NCBI GenBank assembly: GCA_964563105.1
Contig: CAZLXM010000032.1
Location: 1-38,560 of the forward strand
Length of the DNA stretch: 38,560 nucleotides
Direction of reading: 5' to 3'
From: CAYVTV01 sp964563105
Lineage (GTDB): Bacteria; Bacteroidota; Bacteroidia; Bacteroidales; GCA-2748055
Each line of letters starts with the position of its first letter. Positions within the stretch are counted from its first letter, which is position 1. Position numbers and translations under genes: made by a program. This document shows positions 8,517 to 18,422 of this stretch, one piece after another. Under the pieces are notes generated by a model that made no database searches, was not told the origin of the DNA, and saw nothing but the letters and a program-made list of their open reading frames with translations.

Positions 8517-9506
8517 CTAAATCAATCCTTTTTCTTTAAGATATTCAGCTATTTGAATTGCATTGACAGCTGCCCCTTTCCTGAGATTATCAGATACTAT
8601 CCACATGTTTAGTGTATTTGGCTGAGAATTATCTCTCCGGATCCTGCCGACAAAAACTTCATCTTTATTTTCACTGTTTATTGGCATAGGATATAAGGCG
8701 GAAGAAGGGTCATCCTGCACAATTATACCATCCATTTCAGAAAGCAATTTACGTACTTCAGTAAGATCAAAGTCTTTTTCAAATTCAATATTTACAGATT
8801 CGGAGTGGCCCCCTACTACGGGAATACGTACTGCGGTGGCAGTTACTTTTATACTCTCATCTTTAAGTATTTTTATCGTTTCATATACAAGTTTCATTTC
8901 TTCTTTTGTATATCCATTATCTGTAAATGAGTCACACTGTGGAATACAATTTTTATCAATAGGGTAGGAGTAAGCCATTTCACCGTATACTCCTTTCCTT
9001 TCATTCTCAAGCTGGCGAACAGCTTTAACTCCGGTACCTGTTACTGACTGGTATGTGGAAACAACTACTCGTTTAGCTTTATATTTCCAATGCAATGGTG
9101 CCAGCGGTAATACCATCTGGATAGTTGAACAGTTGGGATTAGCTATTATTTTATCGTCTTTTGTCAATATTTGGGCGTTTATTTCAGGAACTATCAACTT
9201 TTTGCCAGGGTCCATCCTCCATGCCGAGGAATTATCAATAACAGTAATACCAGCTTTTGCAAATTCAGGCGCCCATTCAAGTGATGTTCCGCCACCGGCA
9301 GAGAATATCGCTACGTCCGGAATTGATTCTATAGCCTGTTTCATGCCAATAACAGTATGCTTTTTACCCTTAAATTCAATCTCTTTACCAATAGACCTTT
9401 CTGATGCAACCATAAGCAATTCAGAAACCGGAAAATTCCTTTCCTCTAAAACTTTAAGCATAACCTGGCCAACCAGACCAGTTGCTCCAACAACAGCAAC
9501 TTTCAT
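8517..9506 (-). CDS. asd: aspartate-semialdehyde dehydrogenase
   Basis: The enzyme reduces aspartyl phosphate to aspartate semialdehyde with NADPH, the branch point to lysine, diaminopimelate, threonine and methionine. The start is set at 9506 because MKVAVVGATGLVG begins the NADP-binding Rossmann fold and gives the usual length (329 residues). The frame stays open upstream to 9722, but that part is not protein-like for this family and overlaps the divergent gene at 9634. The active-site cysteine is C126 in NPNCSTIQ. Other family blocks are SAGGGTSLEWAP, SVTGTGVKAVRQL and VGRIRRDN near the end. The last genes on either side are convergent (hflX) and divergent (lamin-tail protein), so asd appears to be transcribed alone. 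Confidence 0.96.
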   Translation of the reverse strand: MKVAVVGATGLVGQVMLKVLEERNFPVSELLMVASERSIGKEIEFKGKKHTVIGMKQAIESIPDVAIFSAGGGTSLEWAPEFAKAGITVIDNSSAWRMDPGKKLIVPEINAQILTKDDKIIANPNCSTIQMVLPLAPLHWKYKAKRVVVSTYQSVTGTGVKAVRQLENERKGVYGEMAYSYPIDKNCIPQCDSFTDNGYTKEEMKLVYETIKILKDESIKVTATAVRIPVVGGHSESVNIEFEKDFDLTEVRKLLSEMDGIIVQDDPSSALYPMPINSENKDEVFVGRIRRDNSQPNTLNMWIVSDNLRKGAAVNAIQIAEYLKEKGLI

Positions 9507-9633
9507 AACTAAAAATAATTTTAAGTAAACAATATCATCAATTTTGAATTTTAAATTTATATATGTACTTTTAAAATCTAACCCACTTTCCTTTCCGGAT
9601 AAAAGTTTACAAAAATCGTAAAAATTTCTCTCA

Positions 9634-11433
9634 GTGAAAAGTATTATTTGTCTTTTTTCCGGATGGCTATTTATTTCTTTGGGCTTTAATCTATTTAAAA
9701 TCCATAATTCTTTGATTACCACCTTAAATGGTTTTTGGTTTAAAGAAAACGAAGATGAATTCTGTGAAATACAAAATACTAAAGTTGAACCTTACGAAAT
9801 TGTTATAAATGAAATTATGGCGGATCCTTCTCCGTCAGTATATCTTCCCGAATATGAATATATAGAGCTTTTTAACAGATCCTCACATCAGATAGATTTA
9901 AATGGATGGACATTGGAAGCAGGGACAAGAATTTACAATTTATCAGGGACAATTGCCCCGGCTGATTTTATTATATTAACCTATATTCCTGCAGTTGATG
10001 TTTTCAGGGAATACGGAAATGTTCTTGGAATATTTACGTCTTCAGTTGCTTTGAATAATAATGGCCAGCTACTTATTTTAAAAAATGATAACAATGAAAT
10101 AATAGATGCTGTTTTATATGAAGATAAATGGTATGATGAGCCCTTTAAAGCTCAGGGAGGATGGTCACTGGAAAGGATTGATCCTGACAATATTTGTTCA
10201 GGAAAAGAAAACTGGAAAGTATCAGGATCTCTTAGCGGGGGGTCTCCCGGGATAATTAATTCTGTATACGCATCCAATCCTGATATTTATCCGCCTTATA
10301 TTAAAGGTATTGAGATACCTGGAGAAAAAGAAATTATTGTTCATTTTAATGAAAGTATTGACAGAAACTTTTTTAATTCATTAATACCTTTCAAAATAAT
10401 TTCAGGAGAAAATAGAATTGTCAGAATAACTCCTTCTCTTCCTTTTTATAATTCATGTATTATTGAATTTCAAAATGTCCTGGAAGGAGGGAAAATTTAT
10501 AAACTTACATTGGGGGATAAGTTATGTGATTATGCAGGAAACCATCCTGATAAAGAATTAAGTATAAGTTTTGGAAGACCTTTAAAACCAGGCTGCACAG
10601 ATATTATTTTAACAGAAGTTCTTTTTTCACCTTTTCCCGGTTGTCCGGAATTTATCGAAATATATAATAACACTGACAGCCTGCTTAATTTGTCTGATAT
10701 TGTTATCGGAATAAGCAATGATAATAATCCGAAAGAAATAAAACGTGAATATCTTGTAAATGAAATGTCTTTATTTTTTCCTCATGAATATCTGGTGATC
10801 ACGACACAACCGGAGTTACTTGAGAATTATTATGAAATAAAATTTCCGGAACGGCTTTACCAGATGAAAAAAATGCCTACCCTGAAAGATGCAGGAGGAT
10901 GCATAGAGCTAACAGACCGCTCTTTACAGTTATTGGATAGGTTTTGTTACTCTGTCAAAAACCATTATTCTCTGTTAAATGATTATCATGGCGTTTCACT
11001 GGAAAGAATAAATATTGACAAGTCCCCCGGCTTTCTTAGTAAGTGGCATTCAGCTTCCTCTAACGCTGGTTTCGCTACACCGGGCTATAAAAATTCACAG
11101 GATTATAATTATATGCATCATGAGAAACTTTTGAACATTGAACCTGAATTGTTCACTCCTGATAATGACGGAAAAGATGATATGGTAGTAATCTCTTACT
11201 TTATTTTGGAAGAGGGATATACAGGGAATGTCATAGTTTTTGATGCTTATGGTCGTCAAATAAAACATCTGGCACAAAATGAGCTTTTAGGTGTATCAGG
11301 ATTTTTTATTTGGGATGGGACAAATGATCTGGGACAACTAACTACTACCGGATTATATCTTATTTATTTTGAAGCATTTAATCTGAAAGGAAACAGATTA
11401 AGAGAAAAACAAACTGTCATTTTAATAAGGTGA
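9634..11433 (+). CDS. secreted lamin-tail-domain protein with C-terminal FlgD/CHU_C-like Ig domain
   Basis: The protein has 599 residues. GTG at 9634 is the only start after TAA at 9619-9621, and it leads directly into a hydrophobic signal-like stretch (CLFSGWLFISLG). Two lamin-tail domains are visible: one at about residues 53-160 (IVINEIMADPSPSVYLPEYE, then IELFNRSSHQIDLNGWTL), and a second near 325-430 (TDIILTEVLFSPFPGCPEF, IEIYNNTDSLLNL). Between them is an Ig-like beta region. The last 90 residues (LFTPDNDGKDD, VFDAYGRQIK, WDGTNDLGQL, TGLYLIYF) form the domain that ends many Bacteroidota surface proteins, related to FlgD Ig and gliding/T9SS C-terminal modules. A cell-surface or secreted structural role is likely; no enzyme motif is seen. 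It converges on lpxK with 16 bp between them. Confidence 0.85.
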   Translation: MKSIICLFSGWLFISLGFNLFKIHNSLITTLNGFWFKENEDEFCEIQNTKVEPYEIVINEIMADPSPSVYLPEYEYIELFNRSSHQIDLNGWTLEAGTRIYNLSGTIAPADFIILTYIPAVDVFREYGNVLGIFTSSVALNNNGQLLILKNDNNEIIDAVLYEDKWYDEPFKAQGGWSLERIDPDNICSGKENWKVSGSLSGGSPGIINSVYASNPDIYPPYIKGIEIPGEKEIIVHFNESIDRNFFNSLIPFKIISGENRIVRITPSLPFYNSCIIEFQNVLEGGKIYKLTLGDKLCDYAGNHPDKELSISFGRPLKPGCTDIILTEVLFSPFPGCPEFIEIYNNTDSLLNLSDIVIGISNDNNPKEIKREYLVNEMSLFFPHEYLVITTQPELLENYYEIKFPERLYQMKKMPTLKDAGGCIELTDRSLQLLDRFCYSVKNHYSLLNDYHGVSLERINIDKSPGFLSKWHSASSNAGFATPGYKNSQDYNYMHHEKLLNIEPELFTPDNDGKDDMVVISYFILEEGYTGNVIVFDAYGRQIKHLAQNELLGVSGFFIWDGTNDLGQLTTTGLYLIYFEAFNLKGNRLREKQTVILIR

Positions 11434-11449
11434 TATTATTATAGAGAAC

Positions 11450-12556
11450 TCATCTTTTCCCTTTTACAAAGATGCTGTTCTTTTTATTTCCCCTGACATA
11501 ATTTAATACATGCTGATTAAATTCTTTTGATTTATCATATAAAAAATAAGTGGCAATAGGGACAAAATACATTGTTTCTTTCAATTTTTCCGGAATATAA
11601 TCCATACTCTTAAGTCGTACCGCATCTTTTTCTGTTGTCAGGATAAGCTTGGATTCTTCATTAATTGAATCATATATTTCTTCAAGTTTCTGCAGGTCTT
11701 TTTGAGTGAAATTATGATGGTCAGGAAATGCCAGTGACTGTATCTTTGTAGAAATGCCACGTGCAAACCATCTTAAAGGCCTTGGATTAGCGATCCCTGT
11801 AAATAGTATTATATGTGCCTTATCTTTTTTCAGTTGTTCTTTGTCTGCTTCTGTATTTCCTTTATAAACCGGTAATAATTTACCATACTGTACGGAAGTG
11901 AAAAATAAATGTTGAAATGGAAAGAGGTCCAATTCTTTTATCATTATTCTTCGATCAATTGGTTTGAGTTTATCCGGACATTTTGTGACAACAACGATGT
12001 TGGCCCTTTTAATTTCAGAAACCGGTTCCCTGAGTAATCCTGCCGGGAGTAAAAAATCTTTTGTAACAGGATTATTAAAATCAATTAGAAGAATAGATAG
12101 TCCGGGTTTGATATAACGATGTTGGTATGCATCATCCAGTAAAATTATTTCAGTTTCGGGATGAGCATAAAGTATTTTACGAACACCTTCTACACGTTTA
12201 TTGCAAACTGCAACTATAATTTCCGGATATCTGTTTTTGATCTGATATGGTTCATCACCAATTGATTCAGGAGTAGAAAAGTTATCTGCTAAAAAAAAAC
12301 CTTTTGATCTGCGTTTATATCCTCTGCTTAATACAGCTACAATAAACTCATCTTTAAGTAACTCAACCAGATATTGGGTCATAGGAGTTTTCCCTGTTCC
12401 GCCTGCAGTAATATTCCCAATCGATATTATGGGTAAATTAAATTCTTTTGATGGCAGCAGGCCTATATCAAACATTTTATTTCTGATTTGGACTACAATA
12501 CCATAAATCAGGCTTAAGGGTAGTAATAAAAATCTAATTAAAGGATAATTTTGCAT
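11450..12556 (-). CDS. lpxK: tetraacyldisaccharide 4'-kinase
   Basis: LpxK phosphorylates the 4' position of the lipid A disaccharide at the inner membrane, the sixth step of the Raetz pathway. The 368-residue length fits. An N-terminal hydrophobic segment (FLLLPLSLIYGIVVQI) is the membrane contact. The P-loop GGTGKTPMTQYL follows at about residues 52-63, then the conserved DDAYQHRYIKPGLSILLIDF, in which DDxxQHR is the family signature. TGIANPRP and DHHNFTQKDL are further family blocks. The gene lies 16 bp downstream of sppA on the same strand, so the two are probably co-transcribed. Confidence 0.95.
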   Translation of the reverse strand: MQNYPLIRFLLLPLSLIYGIVVQIRNKMFDIGLLPSKEFNLPIISIGNITAGGTGKTPMTQYLVELLKDEFIVAVLSRGYKRRSKGFFLADNFSTPESIGDEPYQIKNRYPEIIVAVCNKRVEGVRKILYAHPETEIILLDDAYQHRYIKPGLSILLIDFNNPVTKDFLLPAGLLREPVSEIKRANIVVVTKCPDKLKPIDRRIMIKELDLFPFQHLFFTSVQYGKLLPVYKGNTEADKEQLKKDKAHIILFTGIANPRPLRWFARGISTKIQSLAFPDHHNFTQKDLQKLEEIYDSINEESKLILTTEKDAVRLKSMDYIPEKLKETMYFVPIATYFLYDKSKEFNQHVLNYVRGNKKNSIFVKGKR

Positions 12557-12572
12557 TACAAATTAAAAGCCA

Positions 12573-14336
12573 TTATTCTACATTGATTTCGAAAGGTATT
12601 CTTGCCTGTATTCCTTTTAAGGTTTTTATTTTGCTCAGTTGTTTATAGTACAGATAATCACTGCCTAACTCTTTGCTTATTATTTTTGTTTTTATTTCAC
12701 CGGTAATTTGTTTTATTAAAAGATCTATTGGATCCTTTACTTCCGGCAGGTTAATAATTCTATACTGATCAATTCCGGCTTCACTGGCTGCAATATCAAT
12801 GGCTTTTGTCAGTCCGCCAAAATCATCTATAAGATTTATTTTTAGTGCATCAGCTCCGCTAAATACATGTCCGCGTCCAATTTTATCTACTTCCTCCAGA
12901 TTCATTTTCCGGCCATCAGCAACACGGGTTATAAATGTTTTATAAATATGACCTATTTCGTTTTGAAGAACTTTAGTTTCAAGAGGGTCAAGTGGCCGGA
13001 AGAATGAACCGAAATCTGAATGCTCATTAGTCTTTACAACATCTGTAGTTATTCCCAGTTTTTCATCAAGGAATTTTTTACCTTCAAGCAATATTCCAAA
13101 AACCCCTATTGAACCTGTTATTGTAGTAGGGTTAGCAATAACCTTATTTGCTGCAGCAAGAATATAATATCCTCCGGATGCAGCCACATCACCCATTGAA
13201 GCGATAACAGGCTTGACTTCAGATGCGAGTTTGACTTCACGCCAGATAACTTCAGATGCAAGAGCACTCCCGCCACCTGAATTAACTCTTAATACTATTG
13301 CTTTAATTGTACTGTCTCTTCGTGCATTACGGATAGCACGTGCAAACTTGTCGGAACTGATTATTTCTCCTTCCTCATCTCCGGGAATTATAGAGCCGGT
13401 TGCATATACCACGGCAATTTTATCTTTCTGTAATCCTTTTTCTTTCCTTTTGGGCGTTACTTTGATATATTTCTTCATAGTAATAGCTTTCAGATCTTCT
13501 TTCTCCGGAGTATCAGTAAGCCCCTTAAGCTCTGCAAGAACTTCATCAAAATATTTCAGTCCGTCTATTATTCCATATTGTAAAGCTGATTCACAGTTAG
13601 TAACCAATAAATTATCTGCCAGATAATTTAAGGAGTCAACCTCAAGGTTACGAGATGAAGCAATCTTTTCAAGCATATAGTTCCATATTGATCCTGTATA
13701 TGCTTTTATCTGAGCCCTGTTTTCATCACTTAGCTTCTCATACATAAATGGCTCCGGAGCTCCTTTATATTCACCTTCCTTGATTATTTGTGCTTTTATA
13801 CCAAGTTTTTCAAGCGACTTTTTGAAAAATAAAACTTCAGAGCTCATTCCAAGTAAATTTAATGAGCCTTCGGGGGTAAGATAAACCTTATCTGCCACAG
13901 ATGCCAGATAATAGGCCGGCTGGGTATACATGTCTGCATGAGCGATAATAAATTTTCCCGATTCCTTGAATTTAATTAAACCTTCTCTTATTTCCTCAAT
14001 GATAGATATGCCCGCAGGAATATATGATGCATTAATAAAAATACCCCGAATATTTTCATCCTCAGCTGCTTTGGTCAGATTTTCCAATATAGCGTTAAGA
14101 CCTATAAAACCATCAGCCATAAATGACAAAGGACTAAAAGCCTGTAAGGGCGTTTCAGGGTTACGGTCTCTTATTGGTAATTTAAATTGTTCAAACAATA
14201 TGGAATTTTCTTCAGGGATAATTGCTTTTGTCTTTGAGGCAGAAGTAATTGCTCCCAAAAATAAAAATGTGAAAAAGAACAGACCAATAATTACTCCAAG
14301 TATTGAGGCTAAAGTGAATTTGAGAAAAGTTTTCAT
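12573..14336 (-). CDS. sppA: signal peptide peptidase SppA, 67-kDa type
   Basis: SppA is a membrane-bound serine protease that degrades cleaved signal peptides in the inner membrane. The 587-residue length and two tandem S49 domains match the long E. coli-type enzyme. An N-terminal transmembrane helix lies at about residues 8-30. The expected general base lysine is K191 in GEYKGAPEPF, and the nucleophile is S387 in GDVAASGGYY of the second domain, so the Ser-Lys dyad is intact. LRVNSGGGSALASEV and NPTTITGSIGVFG are conserved flanking blocks. It is first in the sppA-lpxK pair and divergent from zwf across a 193-bp gap with no clear promoter match. Confidence 0.95.
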   Translation of the reverse strand: MKTFLKFTLASILGVIIGLFFFTFLFLGAITSASKTKAIIPEENSILFEQFKLPIRDRNPETPLQAFSPLSFMADGFIGLNAILENLTKAAEDENIRGIFINASYIPAGISIIEEIREGLIKFKESGKFIIAHADMYTQPAYYLASVADKVYLTPEGSLNLLGMSSEVLFFKKSLEKLGIKAQIIKEGEYKGAPEPFMYEKLSDENRAQIKAYTGSIWNYMLEKIASSRNLEVDSLNYLADNLLVTNCESALQYGIIDGLKYFDEVLAELKGLTDTPEKEDLKAITMKKYIKVTPKRKEKGLQKDKIAVVYATGSIIPGDEEGEIISSDKFARAIRNARRDSTIKAIVLRVNSGGGSALASEVIWREVKLASEVKPVIASMGDVAASGGYYILAAANKVIANPTTITGSIGVFGILLEGKKFLDEKLGITTDVVKTNEHSDFGSFFRPLDPLETKVLQNEIGHIYKTFITRVADGRKMNLEEVDKIGRGHVFSGADALKINLIDDFGGLTKAIDIAASEAGIDQYRIINLPEVKDPIDLLIKQITGEIKTKIISKELGSDYLYYKQLSKIKTLKGIQARIPFEINVE

Positions 14337-14529
14337 ATAATGGGGACTTTTGAGAATAAAACAAAGTATAAATTTAAGTAAATGTTTTTAATTTAGAGCT
14401 TTGTTTTTTAATTAGAATTAGGGTTTTTATATTGGTTTAAGTCTTTTTATGAAATCCTATTTCTTTAAGGGCCCCTTTTCTTAATCTTAAGGCTAAAATA
14501 TTTTTTATAAAGATTAAAAAAACATAATA

Positions 14530-16044
14530 ATGAACAAACCTGAAAATCTGGTTATTGTTATTTTCGGAGCCTCAGGCGATCTTACATATCGTAAATTGGT
14601 ACCTGCACTATATGCTCTTTATGAACAGAAGTTAATGCCTGAAAAATTCAAAATTTTGGGACTTAGCAGATCATCCGTTACAACAGAAGAATTCCGTTTG
14701 AAAATGGATGAAGGAATTAAAAAGTTTAGAGGAAATGTTACTAAAAATAAACATAGAATAAACGAATTTCTTAATAGTATTGATTACAGGCCAATTGACC
14801 TTTATTCTGCTGATGAATATAGAAAGTTAAGAGAAGAGTTTTACAAAATTAATGAATATCATAACTTTATCTTTTATCTTTCGCTTCCTCCCGTAATGTT
14901 CAGTATCATAGCTGCAAATCTGGGAAAATCCGGGTTTAATGATCAATCCGATGGATTTAAAAGGCTTGTAATAGAGAAACCCTTTGGTAATGATTTAGGG
15001 TCCGGCATACAACTAAATAAAGAACTTCATGAATTTTTCAGTGAGGGTCAAATCTATCGTATAGATCATTATCTGGGTAAGGAAACCGTTCAAAATCTTC
15101 TGGTTATGCGATTTGCCAATGGAATTTTTGAACCTTTATGGAATCGAAATTATATACATCATGTTGAAATAACTTCAGCTGAAAAAATCGGAATTGAGGG
15201 TAGAGGAGGTTATTATGAAAATGCAGGAGCTTTGAGAGATATGCTGCAAAATCATTTGTTACAGATAACAGGCCTGGTAGCAATGGAACCTCCGTCTTCT
15301 GTTAATGCTGATTCGATCAGGAATGAAACCATGAAAGTGTTTCAATCTTTAAAACCATTGAAGGAAGACGATGTTGCAAAACAGGTAATTTTTGGACAAT
15401 ATACTTCCTCCCGTATACACGGGATATTGGTCCCCGGATACAGGGAAGAGCTTAATGTTCACCCTGAATCACGTACAGAAACCTATGTGGCTATGAAGTT
15501 CTATATTGATAACTGGAGATGGGGAGGAGTCCCATTTTATATTAGAACCGGAAAGAGACTTCCAACAAATGTCACTGAGATAGTGGTGAATTTTAAACCT
15601 ACACCTCATGTTTTATTTCAACAAGATAGTATTTATGCCAGATGTAATCAGTTGATTATAAGGATTCAGCCTGATGAAGGTATTCTCATAAAATTTGCAG
15701 TGAAACAACCTGGTCAGGGATTTACTGCAAAAACAGTTAATATGGATTTTCATTATTCGGATCTTATACAAACAAACCTTCCTTTAGCTTACGAAAGGCT
15801 TTTACATGATGTAATGATGGGCGACTCTACCTTGTATGCACGGGCAGATGCTGTTGAAGCAGCATGGAAGTTTATTGCTCCCGTTCAAAATGTGATAGCT
15901 AATAAGTATAAATTTAAATTATATGGATATCCTGCCGGGACCTGGGGGCCGGAAAATGCTGATAATCTTATTGAGGATGCAGCGGAAGGCTGGAGATATC
16001 CGTGCCGAAACCTTAGCGGTGATGGAGAATATTGCGAACTATAA
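14530..16044 (+). CDS. zwf: glucose-6-phosphate 1-dehydrogenase
   Basis: The enzyme oxidises glucose 6-phosphate to 6-phosphogluconolactone, reducing NADP, and starts the oxidative pentose phosphate pathway. The 504-residue length is standard. The nucleotide-binding motif GASGDLTYRKL sits at residues 13-23, and the substrate/catalytic block YRIDHYLGKETVQN lies at about 174-187, with the histidine after the aspartate as catalytic base. RWGGVPFYIRTGKRLP is a further family signature. It is followed 109 bp later by pgl on the same strand, the next step of the pathway. A gnd gene is not in the window. Confidence 0.97.
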   Translation: MNKPENLVIVIFGASGDLTYRKLVPALYALYEQKLMPEKFKILGLSRSSVTTEEFRLKMDEGIKKFRGNVTKNKHRINEFLNSIDYRPIDLYSADEYRKLREEFYKINEYHNFIFYLSLPPVMFSIIAANLGKSGFNDQSDGFKRLVIEKPFGNDLGSGIQLNKELHEFFSEGQIYRIDHYLGKETVQNLLVMRFANGIFEPLWNRNYIHHVEITSAEKIGIEGRGGYYENAGALRDMLQNHLLQITGLVAMEPPSSVNADSIRNETMKVFQSLKPLKEDDVAKQVIFGQYTSSRIHGILVPGYREELNVHPESRTETYVAMKFYIDNWRWGGVPFYIRTGKRLPTNVTEIVVNFKPTPHVLFQQDSIYARCNQLIIRIQPDEGILIKFAVKQPGQGFTAKTVNMDFHYSDLIQTNLPLAYERLLHDVMMGDSTLYARADAVEAAWKFIAPVQNVIANKYKFKLYGYPAGTWGPENADNLIEDAAEGWRYPCRNLSGDGEYCEL

Positions 16045-16153
16045 GACAGAAAAAGAATAACTACTATTTCGAATTAAAAGTTATCAAATCTGCTAAGCTT
16101 ATTTTGTAAAGAAAGATAAGAAATTTATTTTTAGCTATTTAAACAATTTGATT

Positions 16154-16897
16154 ATGAGTGATAAAATGATCTTGCAACCAGATATAAAGATATTTGATAC
16201 CTCTGATGATCTTGCTGTTTTTTTTAATGCATGGTTATTAAAAAAAATTAAGGAAACTCCTTTAAATAGCTTTTTATCATTGGCTCTATCCGGCGGATCC
16301 ACACCAAAAAGAATTTACAGGCACATCGCAAACTCAGATACAAAAAATACAGATTGGGAAAAACTTAAAATTTTCTGGAGTGATGAAAGATGTGTGCCTC
16401 CGGATAATTTAGAAAGTAATTTTAAAATGGCTCAGCAGGAATTATTGCATGCATTAAATATTCCCGAAGAGAATATTTTTAGAATCTTTGGGGAAGCTGA
16501 TCCATATTTTGAAGCTGTTCGTTATAGCAGAATAATCGAAACAAATATCCCCGTCCATAAAGGGATCCCGCGTTTTGATATAATTTTACTGGGCCTGGGT
16601 GAAGATGGCCATATTGCCTCCATATTCCCCGATAATATGTCATTATTCAATGTTCCAACCTACTGCGAAGCTGTTACTCATCCTCAAAGCAGGCAGAAAC
16701 GTATAACCTTTACCGGAAAGTTAATAAATGCTGCAAAGAATATCATTTTCCTTGTCACCGGAAAAAATAAAGCAGGAATTGTCTCGAAAATATTGCAGGC
16801 TGGATTTAGCCCTCATTTTCCTGCATCACGTATTAATCCTGTGGAAGGTGAAATACTTTGGTTACTTGACAGCGAAGCGGCGGAATTGATTCGTTAA
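16154..16897 (+). CDS. pgl: 6-phosphogluconolactonase
   Basis: The protein is a DevB/SOL-type lactonase (247 residues) that hydrolyses 6-phosphogluconolactone made by Zwf. The ATG at 16154 (MSDKMIL) is preferred over the TTG two codons upstream. Family blocks in order are LALSGGSTPKRIY, FWSDERCVPPDNLESNF and LGLGEDGHIASIFP, the last carrying the conserved acidic and histidine residues of the active site. Its position directly after zwf supports a two-gene operon. The downstream gene converges, with 76 bp of T-rich sequence and no clear hairpin. Confidence 0.95.
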   Translation: MSDKMILQPDIKIFDTSDDLAVFFNAWLLKKIKETPLNSFLSLALSGGSTPKRIYRHIANSDTKNTDWEKLKIFWSDERCVPPDNLESNFKMAQQELLHALNIPEENIFRIFGEADPYFEAVRYSRIIETNIPVHKGIPRFDIILLGLGEDGHIASIFPDNMSLFNVPTYCEAVTHPQSRQKRITFTGKLINAAKNIIFLVTGKNKAGIVSKILQAGFSPHFPASRINPVEGEILWLLDSEAAELIR

Positions 16898-16973
16898 TTT
16901 TAAAAGAAATTTTTCAGCCTTCTGGTGTACCGAACCTTTTTAACGGGATTTTTTAATTTTTAAATAATTTGTA

Positions 16974-17798
16974 TTATCCAATCTTCAGCGACGTCATAGC
17001 TATTGATCCGGCAACTATCTTGTCATTAAATAATCTAATGTTCTCATTCTCTTTTTTTAATGCCAATACATACAATAAAGGAAGATAATGCTCCGGAGTT
17101 GGTATGGCCAATTCAAAGGATTTACCATGACAACGATAGTTTATAAGTTTTTTATGTTCATTGTTCAGGATATATCTTTTCATTTTTTCAAGGGCTTCTA
17201 AAGCCCAGTCATAAGCAAAAACATTAGTTTTCAAATCTTTATTATCCATCAGGCGTAAGTTATGGACCATATTTCCGCTTCCAATTATCAGGACGCCTTC
17301 ATCTCGCAGAGAACCTAATTCTTTCATTAAATCGTAATGATATTGGGGAGTTTGATAATAATCAAGGCTCATTTGTACCACCGGAATTTCAGCTTTGGGA
17401 AACATATGTTTGATAACGCTCCATGAGCCGTGATCAAGCCCCCATTTATAGTCTGATTCTATATAGGTGCTTTTTACCAATGATTTTATTTTATTGGCTA
17501 ATGCAGGGCTTCCGGGCGCGGGATATTGAACATCATAAAGAGCCCTGGGAAATCCGCCAAAATCATGAATAGTTTTTGGCTGTTCCATTGCTGTAACAAA
17601 GGTGCCGCGGGTTTCCCAATGAGCAGATATACAAAGAATAGCAACCGGTTGAGCGAAAGTTTTACTAATATTAATAAATCCTTCTACAATTTCATTTTTT
17701 TCGATAGCATTCATTGGACTCCCATGCCCGACAAATAATACCGGCATTTTTGAAAAAGAATCGAAGGATTCTGTTGTGTTATTTATTTTTGTATTCAA
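16974..17798 (-). CDS. LigB/DODA-type extradiol ring-opening dioxygenase (YgiD-like)
   Basis: This 274-residue protein is a class III extradiol dioxygenase, which uses non-haem iron or zinc to open catechol-type rings. Likely metal ligands and active-site residues are visible: FVGHGSPMNA (about 22-31), ISAHWETRG, HDFGGFP, LDHGSWSVIKHMFP, and a later histidine in GSGNMVHNL. The arrangement matches the E. coli YgiD / plant DODA branch, which acts on DOPA-like catechols; the natural substrate here is unknown. Its start codon overlaps the stop of the YceI gene by 4 bp, so the two are translationally coupled, and an AraC regulator lies upstream on the same strand. Confidence 0.9.
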   Translation of the reverse strand: MNTKINNTTESFDSFSKMPVLFVGHGSPMNAIEKNEIVEGFINISKTFAQPVAILCISAHWETRGTFVTAMEQPKTIHDFGGFPRALYDVQYPAPGSPALANKIKSLVKSTYIESDYKWGLDHGSWSVIKHMFPKAEIPVVQMSLDYYQTPQYHYDLMKELGSLRDEGVLIIGSGNMVHNLRLMDNKDLKTNVFAYDWALEALEKMKRYILNNEHKKLINYRCHGKSFELAIPTPEHYLPLLYVLALKKENENIRLFNDKIVAGSIAMTSLKIG

Positions 17799-18337
17799 CT
17801 TTGTTTTAAAAACTGTACTTCAGCTGCAATTCTAACTTCATCACTTACCATCACTCCGCCTGCTTCTAATGCTGCATTCCAGTTTAAACCCCAGTTTTTG
17901 CGATTGAGTTTTCCGTTCAAACTAAATCCGGCCTTTGTATTTCCCCATGGATCTTTGTTTACTCCGCCAAATTCAACATCCAATTCCACTTCTTTACTAA
18001 TATCTTTAATAGTAAGCAGCCCCGTTAATTTATACTCATCATCGTCAACTTTTTCAAATTTGGTGCTTGAAAATGATATTAAAGGAAAGTTTTCAACATC
18101 AAAAAAATCGGCGCTTTTTAAATGATTATCCCTGTCATTATTATTAGTAAAAATAGATGAAGCTTCAATGCTTACTTTTACAGCACTTTTTTCAAACTCT
18201 TCATTATCAATTTCGGCTTTAAAATCTTTAAATTCGCCCTTTACATTACTGATCATCAAGTGTTTTACTCTAAAAGTAAGTTCACTGTGACTAGGGTCAA
18301 GAACCCATTTTGCTGAATTTTGCTTTGTTTTATCCAT
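17795..18337 (-). CDS. YceI-family lipid/isoprenoid-binding protein, cytoplasmic form
   Basis: YceI proteins form a lipocalin-like barrel that holds long isoprenoid chains such as ubiquinone precursors. This 180-residue protein begins straight in the domain (WVLDPSHSELTFRVKHLMIS) with no signal peptide, unlike the periplasmic E. coli form. Typical blocks are VKGEFKDFKAEI, NRDNHLKSADFFDVENFPL and LTIKDISKEVELDVEF, and it ends with ALEAGGVMVSDEVRIAAEVQ. It overlaps the dioxygenase gene by 4 bp, and 85 bp separate it from the AraC gene upstream. A candidate TAnnTTTG promoter element lies just before it. Confidence 0.93.
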   Translation of the reverse strand: MDKTKQNSAKWVLDPSHSELTFRVKHLMISNVKGEFKDFKAEIDNEEFEKSAVKVSIEASSIFTNNNDRDNHLKSADFFDVENFPLISFSSTKFEKVDDDEYKLTGLLTIKDISKEVELDVEFGGVNKDPWGNTKAGFSLNGKLNRKNWGLNWNAALEAGGVMVSDEVRIAAEVQFLKQS

Positions 18338-18363
18338 AGTTTTTTATTTAAAAGTTTATTAGG

Positions 18364-18371
18364 CAAAAATA
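18364..18371 (-). promoter_or_regulatory. candidate -7 promoter element for the YceI-dioxygenase pair
   Basis: On the minus strand the sequence is TATTTTTG, an exact match to the Bacteroidota -7 consensus TAnnTTTG, starting 34 bp and ending 27 bp before the YceI ATG. No good -33 TTTG is found at 19-21 bp; GTTG lies 15 bp away. It suggests the pair has its own promoter as well as possible read-through from the AraC gene. Confidence 0.35.
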
Positions 18372-18422
18372 CAATGGATTATTTATCAACAGGTAACACT
18401 TATCGGAAAAAGAATTGTAAAT

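Noticed and set aside
9055..9528. 157-codon plus-strand ORF
   Set aside because: Lies antisense to asd, whose own frame is fully conserved; composition is that of a shadow.
9507..9722. 72-codon N-terminal extension of asd
   Set aside because: The Rossmann-fold start MKVAVVGATG is at 9506, the usual beginning of this enzyme, and the extension overlaps the divergent gene starting at 9634.
13213..13626. 137-codon plus-strand ORF
   Set aside because: Antisense to the sppA coding sequence containing its active-site region; a shadow frame.
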